From Ruegeria sp. Alg231-54 (lineage in GTDB: Bacteria; Pseudomonadota; Alphaproteobacteria; Rhodobacterales; Rhodobacteraceae): a stretch of DNA of 64,000 nt. The translations under genes and the position numbers were made by a program. Location of the stretch: the NCBI RefSeq assembly GCF_900143525.1, contig NZ_FREZ01000005.1, forward strand, positions 3 to 64,002, written 5' to 3'. The notes below the pieces were generated by a model, which was given only the letters and a program-made list of their open reading frames with translations, made no database searches and was not told where the DNA came from. This document shows positions 61,551 through 64,000 of this stretch, in pieces; positions within the stretch are counted from its first letter, which is position 1; each line of letters starts with the position of its first letter.

Positions 61551-64000
61551 CCCAGCCCCTCCAGATCGGCCCGGATCGAGTTGCGGCGGGTGTTCCAAAG
61601 GCCCGCGTCCAACAACGCGCGGAACCTGTCCTGCATCGCCTGATACGCGCGCGGGTTGGCCTCTTGCAAAAACGCCTCGACCTCGGCGTCGCCCAAAGTG
61701 GCGTCGTGATAGAGGTCGAACAGATGCGGCGCGACCGTGCCTGACAGATGGGCGAAAGAGGCCATGTGATCCAGTGTCGCCGCAATTTCGGCAGCGCCCC
61801 GGAAGCCATGCCTTTGCATGCCTGCAATCCAGTTCGGGTTGGCGGCACGGGCATGAACCACACGGCTGATTTCTTCAGGCAGCGTTCGGGCGCGCGGGTT
61901 ATCCGGGTTGGTGTTGTCCAGATGGTATAGCTGCGCCGTACCACCGGTGACTGTCTTGGCAGCGGCGAAACCAGCCTCGTGCGTGGCATAGTCGTTGGCC
62001 AACAGCAGATCGGTTTCGGTCAGATCCTGCAGGTGCACGAAACTGTCGGCATTCGTGACCCGTTGGGTGATGCCGTCCATATCCTGTGTGATGTGTTCGC
62101 CTTCCAAAGCGAAAGAGCTGGCCTCAAGCCATGCCTCACCCGCCTGCGCGCGGGCCTCATCCGTATAGATTTCGGACAGCTGGGTCATGTTCACGCCATA
62201 GCTGCCCGGGGCCGGGCCAAAGACGCGCGCCGCCGGGGCCTGTCCGGCATAAGGGTTCCAGTCCGGGGCTTCATCGCGATCCGACAACGCGCGAACAGCT
62301 TGACCATAAAGCGCTGAAAGGGTCGGGAACACATCGCGGAACAAGCCTGAGACGCGCAAGGTCACGTCCAGACGTGGGCGACTGAGGTCAGTGATAGGTA
62401 GCACTTCGATGCCCGACACCCGCTCGGACCCTTTGTCCCAAACGGGTTTGACGCCCAGCAAGTGCAGCGCCATGGCAAACTCTTCGCCCGCTGTGCGCAT
62501 CGTGGCTGAACCCCAGAGATCAACGATCAGCCCCTTGGGATAATCACCCTCTTCCTGCAGGTGTCGCCGCACCAATTCTTCGGCCAGCTTCACGCCTTGG
62601 GTATAGGCTGCACGGGTGGGGACTGAGCGCGGATCGGTGGTATACAGATTGCGCCCGGTGGGCAGGACGTCTGACCGTCCGCGGTAGGGAGACCCGGACG
62701 GGCCTGCTTCAATCCGTTTTCCTGCTAGCGCGTCGATCAATGCCATGCGTTCGGCATGGGCAGAAGGAGCCGTGTCAAAATTGGCGGTGGCTTCGGGCAC
62801 ACGTCCAAAGATATGCAGCCCGTCTCCGAACTGGCTTTCCTTGATGTCACAGACGAAACGATCGATCCGGGTGATCGCCTCGGCGATGCAGGTGGCCTGA
62901 TCGAGACCGAGGTCGTTCTCCAGCCCGATGGCTTGCGCTTCGTCCCGAATATCTTCTTGCAGGCGATCGCGGCGCTTGGGGTCCAGCCCGTCGGCATTCG
63001 AAAACTCATCCAGCAGCGATTCCAGCCGAACCATCCGATCCGGGGTACCGCTTTCCTTCATTGGCGGTGGGATATGGCCGAGCGTGACCGCCCCGATCCG
63101 GCGCTTGGCCTGCGCGGCCTCGCCGGGGTCGTTGACGATGAAGGGGTAGATGACAGGTAGATCGCCGATCAATACCTCGGGCCAGCATTCGTTGGACAGC
63201 GCCACAGATTTGCCTGGCAGCCATTCCAGCGTACCGTGCGCGCCGATATGGATCAGTGCATCTGCACCAAGACCTTTGCGCACCCAAAGGTAGAAGGCCA
63301 CGTAGCTGTGGCGCGGGGTACGCGACAGGTCATGGTAGTCGTCATCACGCAACTCGGGCGTGCCGCGTTCAGGTTGCAACGCGACCAGCGCTTTGCCGCG
63401 GCGCAGAGCAGTGAAGTGGAACGCGCCATCTGCAAAGGCGGGATCATCTTCGGTCTTGCCCCAGACGGTTTCGAGGTCTTCGCGCAGTTGTTCCGGCAAT
63501 TCTGCCAGCGCAGTCAGATATTCGCCAAGCGACCACGTAATCCGCGCGTCCAACAACGTATCAGAAATCGGCTCTGCAGGCGCAGTGTCATACCCTTCGC
63601 CCTGCACGTCGGCCAGCATCGCCTCGGCTGATGCCAGTGCGTCGAGGCCTACCGCATGTGCCATCTGCCAATCTTTGCCGGGATAAGTGGACAGCACCAA
63701 GGCGGGTACCTGATCCTCTTTGGGTTTGTCGTTCAGGTTCAGCCAGCCGGTGACCCTGTCGATGATGGCCTCGATCCGTTCCGGTTCAGCCCGGTGAGCA
63801 AAGCGGGAATACTCCAGATGGGGGTCGCGTTTGCCCGGTTCCTTGAACGAGGCAATGCCAGCCGAGATCCGACCGTCCACTTCGGGCAATACGACATGCA
63901 TCGCTAGATCAGCGGGCGAAAGACCGCGCTCTGCCTCCGCCCAAGCCTGGCGGCGTGAGGTGGCCAGAGCAACCTGAAACACCGGCACATTGGCGGCGTC
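61547..64000 (-). CDS. cobN: Cobaltochelatase CobN subunit, C-terminal portion (cut by window edge)
   Basis: The last 817 residues of CobN, the large subunit that inserts Co2+ into hydrogenobyrinate a,c-diamide with ATP hydrolysis by CobS/CobT. The fragment opens DAANVPVFQVALA and has PEVDGRISAGIASFKEP, HIGAHGTLEWLPGKSVALS and VIYPFIVNDPGEAAQAKRR, which are core blocks of CobN. Full-length CobN is about 1,250 residues, so roughly a third is outside the window. It reads through from the right edge and is the first visible gene of the minus-strand cob operon. cobS and cobT are not in the window. Confidence 0.95.
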   Translation of the reverse strand, partial: DAANVPVFQVALATSRRQAWAEAERGLSPADLAMHVVLPEVDGRISAGIASFKEPGKRDPHLEYSRFAHRAEPERIEAIIDRVTGWLNLNDKPKEDQVPALVLSTYPGKDWQMAHAVGLDALASAEAMLADVQGEGYDTAPAEPISDTLLDARITWSLGEYLTALAELPEQLREDLETVWGKTEDDPAFADGAFHFTALRRGKALVALQPERGTPELRDDDYHDLSRTPRHSYVAFYLWVRKGLGADALIHIGAHGTLEWLPGKSVALSNECWPEVLIGDLPVIYPFIVNDPGEAAQAKRRIGAVTLGHIPPPMKESGTPDRMVRLESLLDEFSNADGLDPKRRDRLQEDIRDEAQAIGLENDLGLDQATCIAEAITRIDRFVCDIKESQFGDGLHIFGRVPEATANFDTAPSAHAERMALIDALAGKRIEAGPSGSPYRGRSDVLPTGRNLYTTDPRSVPTRAAYTQGVKLAEELVRRHLQEEGDYPKGLIVDLWGSATMRTAGEEFAMALHLLGVKPVWDKGSERVSGIEVLPITDLSRPRLDVTLRVSGLFRDVFPTLSALYGQAVRALSDRDEAPDWNPYAGQAPAARVFGPAPGSYGVNMTQLSEIYTDEARAQAGEAWLEASSFALEGEHITQDMDGITQRVTNADSFVHLQDLTETDLLLANDYATHEAGFAAAKTVTGGTAQLYHLDNTNPDNPRARTLPEEISRVVHARAANPNWIAGMQRHGFRGAAEIAATLDHMASFAHLSGTVAPHLFDLYHDATLGDAEVEAFLQEANPRAYQAMQDRFRALLDAGLWNTRRNSIRADLEGLG

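Noticed and set aside
60423-61598. Longer cobG reading frame beginning at 61598
   Set aside because: The added residues lie inside cobN and have no similarity to CobG; the ATGA overlap at 61550 is the consistent start.
52462-64000. Cobalamin riboswitch within the cob cluster
   Set aside because: No intergenic leader of sufficient length exists inside the cluster; a riboswitch, if present, would lie upstream of cobN beyond the right edge.

Overview
The window is chromosomal DNA from a marine alphaproteobacterium of the Roseobacter group (Rhodobacteraceae). This rests on gene content and protein flavour rather than on a marker gene: NAD kinase, a fused MaeB, a Hint-domain protein, an MrpAB fusion, an oxidoreductase-SelD fusion and a CobF/CobG-type aerobic cobalamin cluster. 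The DNA is GC-rich and densely coding, and many genes are joined by ATGA or GTGA stop/start overlaps. I see no rRNA, complete tRNA, insertion sequence, prophage or CRISPR array. No gap between genes exceeds about 300 bp.

Bases 1-7.5 kb: the 5' end of glyA, divergent nadK, a candidate small RNA with a perfect TGTGA-N6-TCACA operator in a class II position and an intrinsic terminator, an amidase, propionyl-CoA synthetase prpE behind a cluster of TTTGCAAA octamers, and the malic enzyme/phosphotransacetylase fusion maeB. Bases 7.7-14.1 kb: a membrane protein, a VOC-bicupin fusion, and a tightly coupled nucleoside salvage operon cdd-deoA-deoB-add-upp. Bases 14.1-17.3 kb: a degenerate M48-like membrane protein, a DMT exporter and a Hint-like protein lacking the nucleophilic cysteine.

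Bases 17.3-25.2 kb, minus strand: a fatty-acid beta-oxidation locus running from two small MerR regulators through a large acyl-CoA dehydrogenase, a 70-residue protein, a GST, thiolase fadA, a cupin and fadJ. Three ACGTAA cores lie in front of the first regulator-dehydrogenase unit. Bases 25.3-33.3 kb: two hotdog thioesterases plus a MATE exporter, a chain DUF952-DUF1330-pyrD-arsC, a secreted UshA-type nucleotidase, an SRAP protein and mnmH. mnmH converges on selD, so selenium is probably used for tRNA selenouridine.

Bases 33.3-41.4 kb: selD sits directly behind a complete Mrp Na+/H+ antiporter operon (mrpAB-C-D-E-F-G). Bases 41.6-52.4 kb: a membrane rhodanese with an LpqC-like esterase, the osmoregulated periplasmic glucan operon opgC-opgG-opgH with a TTC38-like protein in front, a ThDP enzyme plus CaiB-type CoA-transferase pair, and a DUF302 protein.

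Bases 52.5-64.0 kb: the aerobic cobalamin corrin-ring cluster, read on the minus strand as cobN (cut by the window edge)-cobG-cobH-cobI-cobJ and cobL-cobE-cobM-cobB-cobA-cobF. cobK lies on the opposite strand between cobJ and cobL. It overlaps cobJ at its 3' end, and its start codon overlaps the cobL start codon inside a single CATG, which suggests a noncontiguous operon. The most novel-looking items are the small RNA with its operator and this cobJ/cobK/cobL arrangement.
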